A stretch of 64,000 nt of DNA from Myxococcales bacterium (GTDB taxonomy: Bacteria; Myxococcota_A; Polyangia; Haliangiales; Haliangiaceae): the NCBI GenBank assembly GCA_016720595.1, contig JADKKI010000031.1, forward strand, positions 121,345 to 185,344, written 5' to 3'. Under the pieces are notes generated by a model that was given only the letters and a program-made list of their open reading frames with translations, did not search any database and had not been told where the DNA came from. This document shows, in pieces, positions 37,173-47,420 of this stretch (its first letter is position 1; every line of letters starts with the position of its first letter). The position numbers and the translations under genes were made by a program.

Positions 37173-38387
37173 CTACGGCTGGTGGAAGCCGCTGCCGTCG
37201 ACACCGAGCAGCGGTGGAGGATCCGAACCCTGGAGGGCGACGATCGTCACCACGGTCCCGATCACCAGCGCGGCACCGACGCCGGTCCACAGCCAAGGGC
37301 TCCGGCACACCTTGCAGCGACCATCGTGGGCCTTGCCCTCTCGCTCCGACAGCACCGTCGGCGGGTAGCGAAGATCGCCGGTCCTCGCGGCGTCCCACGC
37401 GGCGCGCGCCGCCGCAGCGAGGCCGCTCCGGTCACCGAACCCGAGCTCGACCACCGCGCTGCAGCGCGCCGGGAGCCCCGCGCAGCGCTGGACGAGGAGC
37501 GTCGGCCCACCCCGCCGGGTCGTCTCCGCCACCAGCACCACCTCGTCGAGATCCGCGAACCGTAGCGTCGCATCGACCAGCTGCTGTGCCTCGCGCTCCG
37601 CGAGCCCGAGCTCCGCGCCGCCCGTGAGGCGGATCGCGGCATCGTCGCGCTCGAGGACGACCTCGACGGCCGACGCGTCGATCGGGACCGCCTGAACGGC
37701 GGGCGCGTAGAGCGGCGCATGCGCGACGACCAGGTGCTGGCCACGGGTGACCTGCACGTCGATCGGTGCGCGCCCGACCGCCTTGCCGTCGATCTGGATC
37801 GCGGCCCCTGCAGGCACGCTGGTCACGTGCACGCGCTGAAGCGCGACCGGTGCGGCGCGCGCTGCCTCGATCGCGGTGACCACATCGGGCGCGAACTCTG
37901 CCTTGGTGATCGGCCGATCCGGATCGAGCGCGACCGCGAGCGAGAACACGGCCTGCGACTCGGTGGTGCGTCCGAGGTGCCCCAGCACCACGCCGAGCCG
38001 GAGCGCCGCGTCGGCATACAGCTCGGGGCCACCTGGCAGGCCCACCAGCGGCTCGGCGGCGGTACGCGCGGCGACCAGGCGCGACGCCGCCGACTCGACC
38101 GCGACGCGCAGGTAGTCACGCCAGCCAAGCTCGATCTGCTCGCGGACCTTGCGGAATGCCTGGAGGGTCTCGGTGGGCACCGCGCCCGCCGCGATCGCGC
38201 CGCGCGCCTCGGTGACCGCATCGAGGCTGATCCGGCCGGCCCGCCCGGCCATCGCCTGCCCCATCGCCGCCGCGACCGCCCCCCGATCGGACTTGCTGAC
38301 GGCGATCACCCCGGCGCCATCCGCTCCCGCCGGCCGCGAGATCGCGAGCGCAGGAATCACCACCGCGCACGCGAGCAGCACCCTCAC
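37173..38387 (-). CDS. Secreted PEGA-domain protein with C-terminal membrane segment
   Basis: The 404-residue product has a signal peptide (MRVLLACAVVIPALAISRPAGA), a helical region (about residues 40-170) that may be tetratricopeptide-like, and a PEGA domain (HVTSVPAGAAIQIDGKAVGRAPIDV). A mixed domain follows, and near the end there are a CKVC pair and a membrane segment (WLWTGVGAALVIGTVVTIVAL). It is convergent with the PEGA kinase, ending 7 bases from it, and may work in the same envelope pathway. The start is GTG, exactly 6 bases from a symmetric -10 element shared with the divergent gene at 38408. Confidence 0.75.
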   Translation of the reverse strand: MRVLLACAVVIPALAISRPAGADGAGVIAVSKSDRGAVAAAMGQAMAGRAGRISLDAVTEARGAIAAGAVPTETLQAFRKVREQIELGWRDYLRVAVESAASRLVAARTAAEPLVGLPGGPELYADAALRLGVVLGHLGRTTESQAVFSLAVALDPDRPITKAEFAPDVVTAIEAARAAPVALQRVHVTSVPAGAAIQIDGKAVGRAPIDVQVTRGQHLVVAHAPLYAPAVQAVPIDASAVEVVLERDDAAIRLTGGAELGLAEREAQQLVDATLRFADLDEVVLVAETTRRGGPTLLVQRCAGLPARCSAVVELGFGDRSGLAAAARAAWDAARTGDLRYPPTVLSEREGKAHDGRCKVCRSPWLWTGVGAALVIGTVVTIVALQGSDPPPLLGVDGSGFHQP

Positions 38388-38407
38388 GGCCCCAGTATAC
38401 TCGACGC
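38388..38407. promoter_or_regulatory. Bidirectional promoter with a palindromic -10 element
   Basis: The 20-base gap between two divergent genes contains AGTATACT, a perfect palindrome. It reads TATACT on both strands (plus 38396-38401; minus 38394-38399). Each hexamer is exactly 6 bases from its start codon (ATG at 38408, GTG at 38387). No Shine-Dalgarno fits, so both transcripts would be leaderless. Confidence 0.65.
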
Positions 38408-38662
38408 ATGCCGTTCCCCTGGCTCAAGACCACGCCACCGCGCACCGACGGTCCAGATCGCCGTGCCGCGGTCGCCGCGACCGAGCTGGCGAGCCGGGCG
38501 GGCCTGTACTACCGCCTCGGCTACACCCAGGCCGACGCCATCGCTCGCCTCGCCGCGCGCGTGGCGTGGGAGTACGACGACGCGGGTCTGCGTCCTGCCG
38601 CGCTGTCCGATGCGGCGATCGGCAAGATCGTCGCCGAGACCTACGCGCGTCGCCCGGGCTGA
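38408..38662 (+). CDS. Small unknown protein
   Basis: This 84-residue, largely helical soluble protein contains the stretch GYTQADAIARLAARVAWEYDDAG. I recognise no family. It lies directly behind the bidirectional promoter and its stop codon overlaps the next gene's ATG (TGATG), so it is co-translated with a lipoprotein. Codon usage is typical of the neighbours, which supports it being real. Confidence 0.65.
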   Translation: MPFPWLKTTPPRTDGPDRRAAVAATELASRAGLYYRLGYTQADAIARLAARVAWEYDDAGLRPAALSDAAIGKIVAETYARRPG

Positions 38663-39600
38663 TGCGTCGCCTCGGGTCCGTCGTCGGCGTCCTCGTGCTG
38701 GCAGCTGCCTGTCAGCCGCCCGGCCCGGGCTCGCCCACCCCGACGCGCCCCGCGCCTCCGGTGCGGCAGTTCACGCTCGCCGAGATCGTTGGAGGCTGGC
38801 GCTGGATGCTCCGCACCGAGGAGCACGGCACCACCCGGATCGAAGACGAGCAGTGGCGGTTCCGCCCCGGTGCGGTCCCCACCGAGCTGGTCGGGCGCTA
38901 CGTCCGCACCGTCGAGGTGCGCTCCGACGATCGCGTGCCGTTCCAGTGCAACCAGCGCCCGTGGTACCGGCAGCGGGCGGTCTACGACGTCACCGTCGAC
39001 ATCACGCTGTCGGCGTTCGGCATCCACGAGACGGCGTATCGCGCCGAGGAGAGCCCGTGCGATCACGGCTTTCGCCGCACCGGCGAGTACGGCGCCGAGA
39101 TCCAAGGCGATCGGCTGACGCTGCGCTGGGACGGCGGCAAGCAGACGCTCCTGCAGATCGATGACAAGGTCGCCGACCTGCCCGCGGACCCGTGGCCAGC
39201 CACCCCGTCATTGACCGGCGCCTGGCAGTGGGATGCGACCAGCTACGACGACGATGGCAACCTCCGCGACGAGACCGAGTGGTGGCAGCTCACCCGGCGC
39301 TCAGAGACCAAGCTCGATGCGACCTATCGACGGCGAGTCACGGTCCGCAGCCCGGATGGCAAGCCGATCGCGTGCGCCGGCGCGCCGAGCTGGAGCTTCG
39401 ACGACGCCTACGTCCTCGATGGTCAGCGCGAGGAGGAGCACTGGCACTTCTACGAGCTGGCCGCCGACCCCGGGGATCACCCATGCCTGCGGACCAGCCC
39501 GCACCGTGCGCTCGACGAGGCGACCGCGGAGCAGATCGGCGACTACCTGATCCTCGAGTGGCGCGGCAAGCGACGCCAGATCCTGTACCGCCCGACCTGA
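38662..39600 (+). CDS. Lipoprotein with two tandem copies of one domain
   Basis: The signal (MRRLGSVVGVLVLAAAC) marks a lipoprotein of 312 residues. After a Pro-rich linker come two related domains (about residues 40-165 and 185-312). Each begins G-x-W-x-W, continues with an E-x2-W pattern, then Y-x-R-x-V-x-V-R-S-x-D, and carries two Cys (FQC / SPC and IAC / HPC) in matching places. The composition suggests small beta-barrels of lipocalin type; that is inference. No known family is recognised. Confidence 0.7.
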   Translation: MRRLGSVVGVLVLAAACQPPGPGSPTPTRPAPPVRQFTLAEIVGGWRWMLRTEEHGTTRIEDEQWRFRPGAVPTELVGRYVRTVEVRSDDRVPFQCNQRPWYRQRAVYDVTVDITLSAFGIHETAYRAEESPCDHGFRRTGEYGAEIQGDRLTLRWDGGKQTLLQIDDKVADLPADPWPATPSLTGAWQWDATSYDDDGNLRDETEWWQLTRRSETKLDATYRRRVTVRSPDGKPIACAGAPSWSFDDAYVLDGQREEEHWHFYELAADPGDHPCLRTSPHRALDEATAEQIGDYLILEWRGKRRQILYRPT

Positions 39601-39661
39601 CGCTGCGCGCGAGAGGGGCGAAGGAAGGCCCAGGGTCCCGGCTCCCGGCCTAACAACCAGC

Positions 39662-39824
39662 GGGGGGGGGGGGGTGCCCCGCGCCCCCGCCCCCCGGGCC
39701 GGGGGGGGGGGGGGCGGGGCCGCCGCCGGGGGGGGGGGGCCCGGGGAGGAGGGGGAGGGGGGAGGGGGGAGGGGGAAAAAAAAGACGCTGGGGGGGGGCC
39801 CCGGGGGGGGGGGGGGGGGGGGGG
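39662..39824. repeat. Second interrupted poly-G tract
   Basis: About 160 bases are nearly pure G on the plus strand, with a short A-run and a few C. As with the tract at 7637-7908, it begins a few bases (7) beyond the stop codon of a minus-strand gene, here glgP. It is probably an assembly artefact; the frames across it are not genes. Confidence 0.85.
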
Positions 39825-39831
39825 ACTCGGC

Positions 39832-41466
39832 TCAGTGCGTGTACACCTTGGCGATGTAGTCCTCGATCATGCGATCCGAGGAGAACCGCCACGCACTCAT
39901 CGCGATGCTCGCGCGCATGATCGCCACCCACTTCGCGCGATTCGCGAACGCCGGCAGCACCTCGCGCTCGAGGGTCTTGTACAGGAGCGCGCGATCTCGG
40001 TTGTCGACGCGGAGCCCATCGGCCTCGTCGAACGCGTCGTCGCTCGGGTCCGCATCGCCGATCTTCCAGCCGGTCACGCCGTGCTCGCAGCCCTCGGGCC
40101 ACCAGCCATCGAGGATCGACAGGTTGGGGACGCCGTTCATCGCGGCCTTCATGCCGCTGGTGCCCGAGGCCTCGAGAGGCCGCCGTGGGTTGTTGAGCCA
40201 GATGTCGGTGCCGCGCGTCAGCAGCGCACCGAGCGTCATGTCGTAGTTCTCGAGGAACACGACGTGCTGCTTGTACTTCTTCGCCGCGGCGACGAGCTTG
40301 CCGATCACCTGCTTGCCGGCGGTGTCGCGCGGGTGGGCCTTGCCGGCATAGACGATCTGCACGCCGCGTTCGAACAGCTTCTTCAGCGCCTTCTCGTCGC
40401 CGAGGATCAGATCTGCGCGCTTGTACGTGGCGGCGCGCCGCGCGAAGCCGATCAGCAGCCGATCCTGCGACAGCTTCACCTTGGTCCGCTTCGCGACCTC
40501 GGCGATCAGCTCGGCCTTCATCGTCTGATGCGCCGTCCACAGCTGCGCGTCTTGCACCGCGCGCGCCTTGTCGGGGACGAGGGCCGCGCGGATCCGGGCG
40601 TCCTGCCACGTGGGCACGTGAACCCCGTTGGTGATGCTGATGATCGGCGCGGCGCCCGCCACGTCCTTCCACATCTCGCGCGCGGTCTCGCCGTGGAGCT
40701 CGGCGACGCCGTTGGCGATCCGCGCGAGGCGAAGCCCTGCGACCGTCATCGAGAACGGCGCCCCCCCGATCTTCTCGAGCTCGGCATCGGTGAAGCCGCA
40801 GTCCGCATCCACGGCGCGCATCGCCGCGAGGTCGTGGACCTCGTTGCCGGCCGGCACCGGCGTGTGCGTGGTGAACACCACGTGCGGGCGCAGCTTGGTC
40901 ATCCGCTGCGCGAGGCTCGTGCCGCCGAACCGCTTCGATCGCAGGAGCTCGAGCCCGGCGAACACCGCGTGGCCCTCGTTGAAGTGATAGACGTCCGCGT
41001 CGATCCCCAGCGCCTTGATCAGGCGAACACCGCCGACCCCGAGCACGATCTCCTGGGCCAGGCGATCCGCGGTGTCCCCGCCGTAGAGCCGCTCGGTGAT
41101 CCAGCGATCGGCGGCACGCTCGGGCTCGAGCAGGTACAGGTCCGAGCTGATGTACCGCTCCACCTTCCAGGCGCGGAGCGGCACGGTCTTGCCCTTGACC
41201 GTGACTTCCACACGCGTCTCGATACGGCGCACCGCGTCGCGCGGGGTCTTGGGATACTGGTCCTCCAGGCCTCCCCGGGCGGCCAGGACCTGGCGCGTGT
41301 AGCCCTCATCCCACAGGAGCCCCAGGCCCGTGACCGGGGCCCGGAGGTCACCGACCGACTTCATGTGGTCCCCGGCGAGGATCCCGAGGCCGCCGGCATA
41401 GATCGGGAACGCGGCATCGAGGCCGTACTCCATGCAGAAGTAGGCAACGCGAGGGCAAGAGGGCAT
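39832..41466 (-). CDS. Alpha-glucan phosphorylase, short form
   Basis: The enzyme releases glucose-1-phosphate from glycogen or maltodextrin using PLP. It has 544 residues and belongs to the short, minimal phosphorylase group. It starts directly with VAYFCMEYGLDAAFPIYAGGLGILAGDHMKS, continues with HFNEGHAVFA and TTHTPVPAGNE, then WLNNPRRPLEASGTSGMKAAMNG with the PLP lysine, and ends at VYTH. The last gene-like residues lie next to a poly-G tract, but the C-terminus looks natural. I saw no glycogen-synthesis genes in the window. Confidence 0.92.
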   Translation of the reverse strand: MPSCPRVAYFCMEYGLDAAFPIYAGGLGILAGDHMKSVGDLRAPVTGLGLLWDEGYTRQVLAARGGLEDQYPKTPRDAVRRIETRVEVTVKGKTVPLRAWKVERYISSDLYLLEPERAADRWITERLYGGDTADRLAQEIVLGVGGVRLIKALGIDADVYHFNEGHAVFAGLELLRSKRFGGTSLAQRMTKLRPHVVFTTHTPVPAGNEVHDLAAMRAVDADCGFTDAELEKIGGAPFSMTVAGLRLARIANGVAELHGETAREMWKDVAGAAPIISITNGVHVPTWQDARIRAALVPDKARAVQDAQLWTAHQTMKAELIAEVAKRTKVKLSQDRLLIGFARRAATYKRADLILGDEKALKKLFERGVQIVYAGKAHPRDTAGKQVIGKLVAAAKKYKQHVVFLENYDMTLGALLTRGTDIWLNNPRRPLEASGTSGMKAAMNGVPNLSILDGWWPEGCEHGVTGWKIGDADPSDDAFDEADGLRVDNRDRALLYKTLEREVLPAFANRAKWVAIMRASIAMSAWRFSSDRMIEDYIAKVYTH

Positions 41467-41567
41467 CGAGCGGAACTTGCCTGCTCCGGCGACGTTCTCG
41501 CAAGCCGGGCCGCGTTGCCAAAATCAACGTGATCCAGATTTCTGGCGGCATCACGGCGTCCGCAGTA

Positions 41568-41573
41568 CACAAT
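41568..41573 (+). promoter_or_regulatory. Candidate -10 element of the Smr-domain gene
   Basis: CACAAT lies 6 bases before the ATG at 41580, matching the spacing of other candidate leaderless starts here. Confidence 0.35.
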
Positions 41574-41579
41574 CTAGGG

Positions 41580-42098
41580 ATGCGCCCCAAACGACCCCTG
41601 GTGTCCCCGGAGGACCAGGCGTTGTTCCTGGAGGCGATCGGTGGTGCGACGCCGCTGTCGGGCCGTGATCGGGTCCCGGTGGTCAAGCCGCCGGCCGTGG
41701 CGCGCGTGGTCGAGCTCCCGCCGCAGGTCTCGCTCACCGTCGAAGGCGATGGCCAGCGCTACGCCGCGCGCGGCCCCGGCGTGTCGCGGATCCAGGTCCA
41801 GGAGCTGCGCGCGGGCAAGGTCCACGTGGAGCAGACGCTCGATCTCCACGGCGAGGTCGTCGACAAGGGCCTCACGCGGCTGCGCACGTTCCTCCTCGAG
41901 GCCACGCGGCTTGGTCATCGCTGCGTGCTGGTGGTCCACGGCAAGGGCCTCCACTCGGAGCACGGTGCGCCGCTGCGCGAGGCGGTGCTCGGCGAGCTGC
42001 TGGGGCCGCTCTCGGGATTCATCCACGCGCTGTCGACTGCTGCGCCCGCCGATGGTGGCGAGGGTGCGACCTACGTCATGCTGCGAGGTACGCGATGA
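41580..42098 (+). CDS. Smr-domain protein
   Basis: The 172-residue protein has a basic N-terminal extension and a C-terminal Smr domain (about residues 75-170) with its three marks: LDLHG, VVHGKG and LREAVLGEL. Free-standing Smr proteins bind or nick nucleic acid, and several act on stalled ribosomes or mRNA; which applies here is unknown. The frame is open upstream to 41529, but ATG at 41580 precedes the conserved start MRPKRPLVSPEDQALFLEA and follows a -10-like CACAAT by 6 bases. The gene overlaps the next by 4 bases. Confidence 0.88.
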   Translation: MRPKRPLVSPEDQALFLEAIGGATPLSGRDRVPVVKPPAVARVVELPPQVSLTVEGDGQRYAARGPGVSRIQVQELRAGKVHVEQTLDLHGEVVDKGLTRLRTFLLEATRLGHRCVLVVHGKGLHSEHGAPLREAVLGELLGPLSGFIHALSTAAPADGGEGATYVMLRGTR

Positions 42099-43906
42099 CC
42101 ACCAGACTCTCGCGGACAGCGCTCGCGCTCGTGGTGTTCGGGGTGTTCGGCCTCGCCCTGCCCGCGGAGGCCAAGCCGAGCAAGCCGGCCAAGCCGAGCG
42201 TGCGGCTGAAGGCGCGGGTGGCGACCAAGGCTGCGCCGGTCCGCGGCAAGGCCCAGGTGATCGGGACCGATGGCGCGCATGCCACGATCTCGATCGGCGC
42301 CGAGCTCCGCCCGATCAGGGAGCTGATGGCGAGCAAGTCACCGCTCACCGTCGAAGAGGAGACCGCGACCAAGATCGCGAAGCTGCTGCGCGGGCCGTTG
42401 CGCAACGGGGACACCGGCCTCTACGTCGTCGATGCCCGCACCAACCAGCCGCTGTTCGCGATCAACGCCGACGAGGCGTTCAACCCGGCCTCGAACGTCA
42501 AGATGATCTCCACCGCGGCGTCGCTGGAGCTGCTCGGCCCCGCGTTCCGCTATCCCACCCGGCTGCTCGGCGCGGCTCCCGAGGGCGCCGTGATCCACGG
42601 CGACGTGTACCTGCTCGGCAGCTACGATCCGACCCTGACCTCCGCCGACCTGACCGAGCTCGCGCACGCCGTGGCCGCGCGCGGGGTGACCTCGATCGAG
42701 GGCAGCGTCGTGATCGGAGCGGACCCCACGCGCGATGGCATCTATCGCGCGCTGATCCCGATCGCGATCACGGGGGGCGAGCCCGGCTCGCTTGCGATCG
42801 CCACGGTCCCCGCCGGTGCAGAGCACGTCTCGGTGACCGTGACCGCGAAGACCGCCAAGCGCGTGATGCGGCCGCGCCTGACCTACAAGGTCGAGACCAC
42901 CAAGACCCTCCTCGGTCAGCCGCGGATCCACGTGACGATCGGCGGCACGATCGGCAAGGGCGGTACCTTCAGTTACCCGCTCGCCACGCGCGAGCGCACC
43001 GCGACCGCCGCGTATGCCTTGAAGGGTGCGCTCGCCGCTGCCGGGGTCCGGGTCTCCGGCGACCTCAAGGTCCTCGAGCTCGGCGACTTCGTCGGCGATG
43101 CGGTCGGCGCCGGGTCGCTGCCGATCGAGCTCGGTCGCCATGACTCGCGCCCGCTCGCGGAGATCGTCACGCGGATCAACAAGTGGAGCATCAACTGGCT
43201 CGCCGATCGCGTGATCATGACCGCCGCGGCCCTGTCGCGCCGCCAGCCGCCATCGATGGAGCTCGCGGTCGATGCCATGTACACGTGGCTCGCGCGTCGC
43301 CCACACCTGTCGAAGTCCGATCTCTACGTCGACACCGGATCCGGCCTGTCCTATCGCACCAAGATCTCGCCGACCGAGCTGGTCTCGATCGTCCGCAGCG
43401 CCTCGGGTTATGCGCAGGACTCCGATCCCGCGCTCGGCGCCGCGTGGGTCAGCTCGCTCTCGATCGCCGGCACCGATGGGACGCTGCGCCACCGCGTCCG
43501 TGGCGCCGAGCTCACGGCCCGCGTCCGCGGCAAGACCGGGACCCTGTCGACCGCCATCGCGATGTCAGGCCTCCTCGATGTCGATCCGGATCACCCGCTC
43601 GCGTTCGCCCTCGTGACCAACACCAAGCGTCCGCTGTCCAAGGGCGCCGTGCGCAAGGCACACGATCAGCTGATCGGCGCGCTGTGCACGTACGCGGCGA
43701 AGACCTCGAAGGTCAACCCGCTCGCGCCCGCACACGTCGCGAGCCCGCTCGCCACCCCGGCGCCCGCTTTGACGCCCGCTCCGGCATCGCCGACCACGGG
43801 CACGACGGGTACCACCGGCGAGCCGCAACCCACGACGACCGCCGTGGATGCCGAGGAGGTCGAGCGCGACCCCGTCCTCGACGCCGAGACCTCCGGCGAG
43901 CAGTGA
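42095..43906 (+). CDS. dacB: D-alanyl-D-alanine carboxypeptidase/endopeptidase (PBP4, family S13)
   Basis: This periplasmic penicillin-binding protein trims or cuts peptidoglycan cross-links. The 603-residue product has a signal peptide (to AEA, about residue 26) and a charged linker. The three S13 motifs are present: SNVK with the nucleophile Ser133 (PASNVKMIS), S-I-N (KWSINWLAD) and KTG (VRGKTGTLS). The internal insertion between motifs 1 and 2 is typical of PBP4. The last 75 residues form a Pro/Thr/Gly-rich tail of low complexity not found in E. coli PBP4. It is co-translated with the Smr gene (4-base overlap). Confidence 0.92.
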   Translation: MTTRLSRTALALVVFGVFGLALPAEAKPSKPAKPSVRLKARVATKAAPVRGKAQVIGTDGAHATISIGAELRPIRELMASKSPLTVEEETATKIAKLLRGPLRNGDTGLYVVDARTNQPLFAINADEAFNPASNVKMISTAASLELLGPAFRYPTRLLGAAPEGAVIHGDVYLLGSYDPTLTSADLTELAHAVAARGVTSIEGSVVIGADPTRDGIYRALIPIAITGGEPGSLAIATVPAGAEHVSVTVTAKTAKRVMRPRLTYKVETTKTLLGQPRIHVTIGGTIGKGGTFSYPLATRERTATAAYALKGALAAAGVRVSGDLKVLELGDFVGDAVGAGSLPIELGRHDSRPLAEIVTRINKWSINWLADRVIMTAAALSRRQPPSMELAVDAMYTWLARRPHLSKSDLYVDTGSGLSYRTKISPTELVSIVRSASGYAQDSDPALGAAWVSSLSIAGTDGTLRHRVRGAELTARVRGKTGTLSTAIAMSGLLDVDPDHPLAFALVTNTKRPLSKGAVRKAHDQLIGALCTYAAKTSKVNPLAPAHVASPLATPAPALTPAPASPTTGTTGTTGEPQPTTTAVDAEEVERDPVLDAETSGEQ

Positions 43907-43921
43907 CCCGGCGCGCGGCCG

Positions 43922-44743
43922 TTACGGCTTGACGAACCGGAGTGTGAACCTGTCGCTGGTACCGCGGCGCTCGGCGGCGGCCTTGGGCGAGCTGTTCCAG
44001 TCGCGCTTGTCGTCGGGCATCCGGAGCACGTCACTCTCCGCATCGAGCTTGAACCCGGCGGCGAGGATCTCCTGCTTCAATGTCTCCTCGTCGATCCGGT
44101 GCAGCGTCTCGACGTCCGCGAGCCCGGTGCCGGCCTTCGCGCTGTGATCGACGATCGCGTAGATGCCGCCGGGCTTGAGCGCGGCGAGCACGTTCGCGTT
44201 GAGCTTCGCGCGATCGACCTTCTGCCATACGAAGTCGTGATAGTTGAGGATGCAGATCACGGCGTCGAGGTCCTTGGCCTCCGCCGGGAACGGCGCCTCC
44301 GTCGCCTGCTCGAGGTTGACCACGTGCTTCATCACCGGCTTGGCGAGCCGCTCCGCGAGCGGCTTGCGCGCGAACCTGTCGAGGATGTCGGTGGTGTTCT
44401 GCGCGAATAGCGTGCCGCCCTCCCCGAGCACCCGCGCGATCAGCTCCGTCGAATAGCCCGGTCCCGAGAACAGCTCGAACACCCGCTGGTTGGGCGCGAG
44501 CTTGAAGAAGGCGAACACCTCGCCGGGCTTGCGACCCGCGTCGAGCGCGCGATCCTTGTCGGTGCGGTCGGGGGCCGCGATCGCAGCGCGGATCGGCGCC
44601 GGAACGTCGGCGGCGGGCGTGTACGGCGGGATGACGGCCGATCCCGACCCGGATCCGGTGCCTGCGTTGCCGCCGGACTTCGAGCATGCAGGAGCGCCGA
44701 GCAAGGCGAACAGGACGGCGACAGCGACCACAGCAGACTTCAT
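43922..44743 (-). CDS. Exported methyltransferase-like lipoprotein
   Basis: The 273-residue product has a lipoprotein-like signal (MKSAVVAVAVLFALLGAPAC) and then a class I methyltransferase fold: VFELFSGPGYSTELIARVLG (motif I, with Glu in place of the usual first Asp), ICILNYHDFVW (motif IV region) and ALKPGGIYAIVDHSA. It resembles the predicted-methyltransferase group COG4798, whose members often carry signal peptides. How S-adenosylmethionine would be available outside the cytoplasm is unclear, so real methyl transfer is unproven. The ATG at 44743 has GGAAGG about 6 bases upstream, a clear ribosome site. Confidence 0.8.
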   Translation of the reverse strand: MKSAVVAVAVLFALLGAPACSKSGGNAGTGSGSGSAVIPPYTPAADVPAPIRAAIAAPDRTDKDRALDAGRKPGEVFAFFKLAPNQRVFELFSGPGYSTELIARVLGEGGTLFAQNTTDILDRFARKPLAERLAKPVMKHVVNLEQATEAPFPAEAKDLDAVICILNYHDFVWQKVDRAKLNANVLAALKPGGIYAIVDHSAKAGTGLADVETLHRIDEETLKQEILAAGFKLDAESDVLRMPDDKRDWNSSPKAAAERRGTSDRFTLRFVKP

Positions 44744-44799
44744 GGGACCTTCCAAACCGCGCCGGGCGCTGGCGCATTCCTACAACTGTAGTTAGCAGC

Positions 44800-46796
<1,997 letters not shown>

Positions 46797-46797
<1 letters not shown>

Positions 46798-47201
46798 CAG
46801 TGCACCTCGAGGATGGCGATCGCGTCGATCTCGACCCGAGCATCCCTGGGCAGCCTCGCCGCCTGGACGGTGGCGCGGGCCGGCGGATCGCTCGCGAACC
46901 GCTGCGCATAGACCGCGTTGACCTTGGCGAAGTCGCCCATGTCGGCGAGGAAGATCGTCGTCTTGACGACGTTCGCGAACGAGCCCCCGGCGGCGGCGAG
47001 CACCGCGCCCAGGTTCTCGAGCACCTGGCGGGTCTGGGCCTCGACGTCGCCCTCGACCATCAGACCGGTCACCGGATCGAGCGGGATCTGGCCGCTACAG
47101 AACATCATGCGCTTGCCGTCACCGACGGGGACGACCACCGCCTGCGAGTAGGGCCCGATCGCCGCCGGGGCCGCCGCCGTCCGTACGATGCTGCGTTCCA
47201 T
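46797..47201 (-). CDS. ridA: RidA-family enamine/imine deaminase
   Basis: RidA hydrolyses reactive enamine and imine intermediates released by PLP enzymes, protecting cells from 2-aminoacrylate. The 134 residues match the small YjgF/RidA trimer: [38 protein letters not shown], and [23 protein letters not shown] with the substrate-binding Arg. The ATG lies 6 bases after a -10-like TACGAC on the minus strand. It leads a two-gene operon with acs. Confidence 0.93.
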
Positions 47202-47265
47202 GGCGCGGTCGTATCACGGGGCCGATCCGGCGGCCCGGGTTCCCCTCGGAGAGAAACCGACGGAC

Positions 47266-47295
47266 TTGACGGCGCCCCTCCCGGAGGGGTAATCC
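47266..47295 (+). promoter_or_regulatory. Candidate tRNA-Val promoter
   Basis: TTGACG (47266-47271), an 18-base spacer and TAATCC (47290-47295) lie just upstream of the tRNA. The expected start point is about 5 bases before the mature 5' end. Confidence 0.5.
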
Positions 47296-47307
47296 ATGTC
47301 CCCTCTC

Positions 47308-47379
47308 GGGCGATTAACTCAGCGGGAGAGTGATTCCTTCACACGGAATAAGTCGGGGGTTCAATCCCCTCATCGCCCA
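47308..47379 (+). tRNA. tRNA-Val (anticodon CAC)
   Basis: The sequence folds as a full cloverleaf. It has a 7-bp acceptor stem (GGGCGAT with ATCGCCC), a D arm with ACTC/GAGT, an anticodon stem ATTCC/GGAAT with loop TTCACAC (anticodon CAC, reading GUG Val codons), a 5-base variable loop and a T arm with loop TTCAATC. The discriminator base is A and the CCA end is not encoded. Confidence 0.92.
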
Positions 47380-47385
47380 CAAGGG

Positions 47386-47420
47386 AAACGGCCGGTTGCC
47401 TCGCAGGTAGCCGGCCGTTT
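47386..47420 (+). terminator. Hairpin terminator after tRNA-Val
   Basis: A perfect 10-bp stem (AAACGGCCGG with CCGGCCGTTT) and 15-base loop start 6 bases after the tRNA. The strong GC stem ends in TTT, typical of an intrinsic terminator. Confidence 0.7.

Noticed and set aside
39862..40672. Whether alpha-glucan phosphorylase is truncated by the poly-G tract
   Set aside because: The C-terminus ends naturally before the tract, and the short form without the N-terminal extension is a known subgroup.
44756..44799. Palindrome-like CTACAACTGTAG between two minus-strand genes
   Set aside because: The stem is only 4 bp, too weak to call a terminator or operator.
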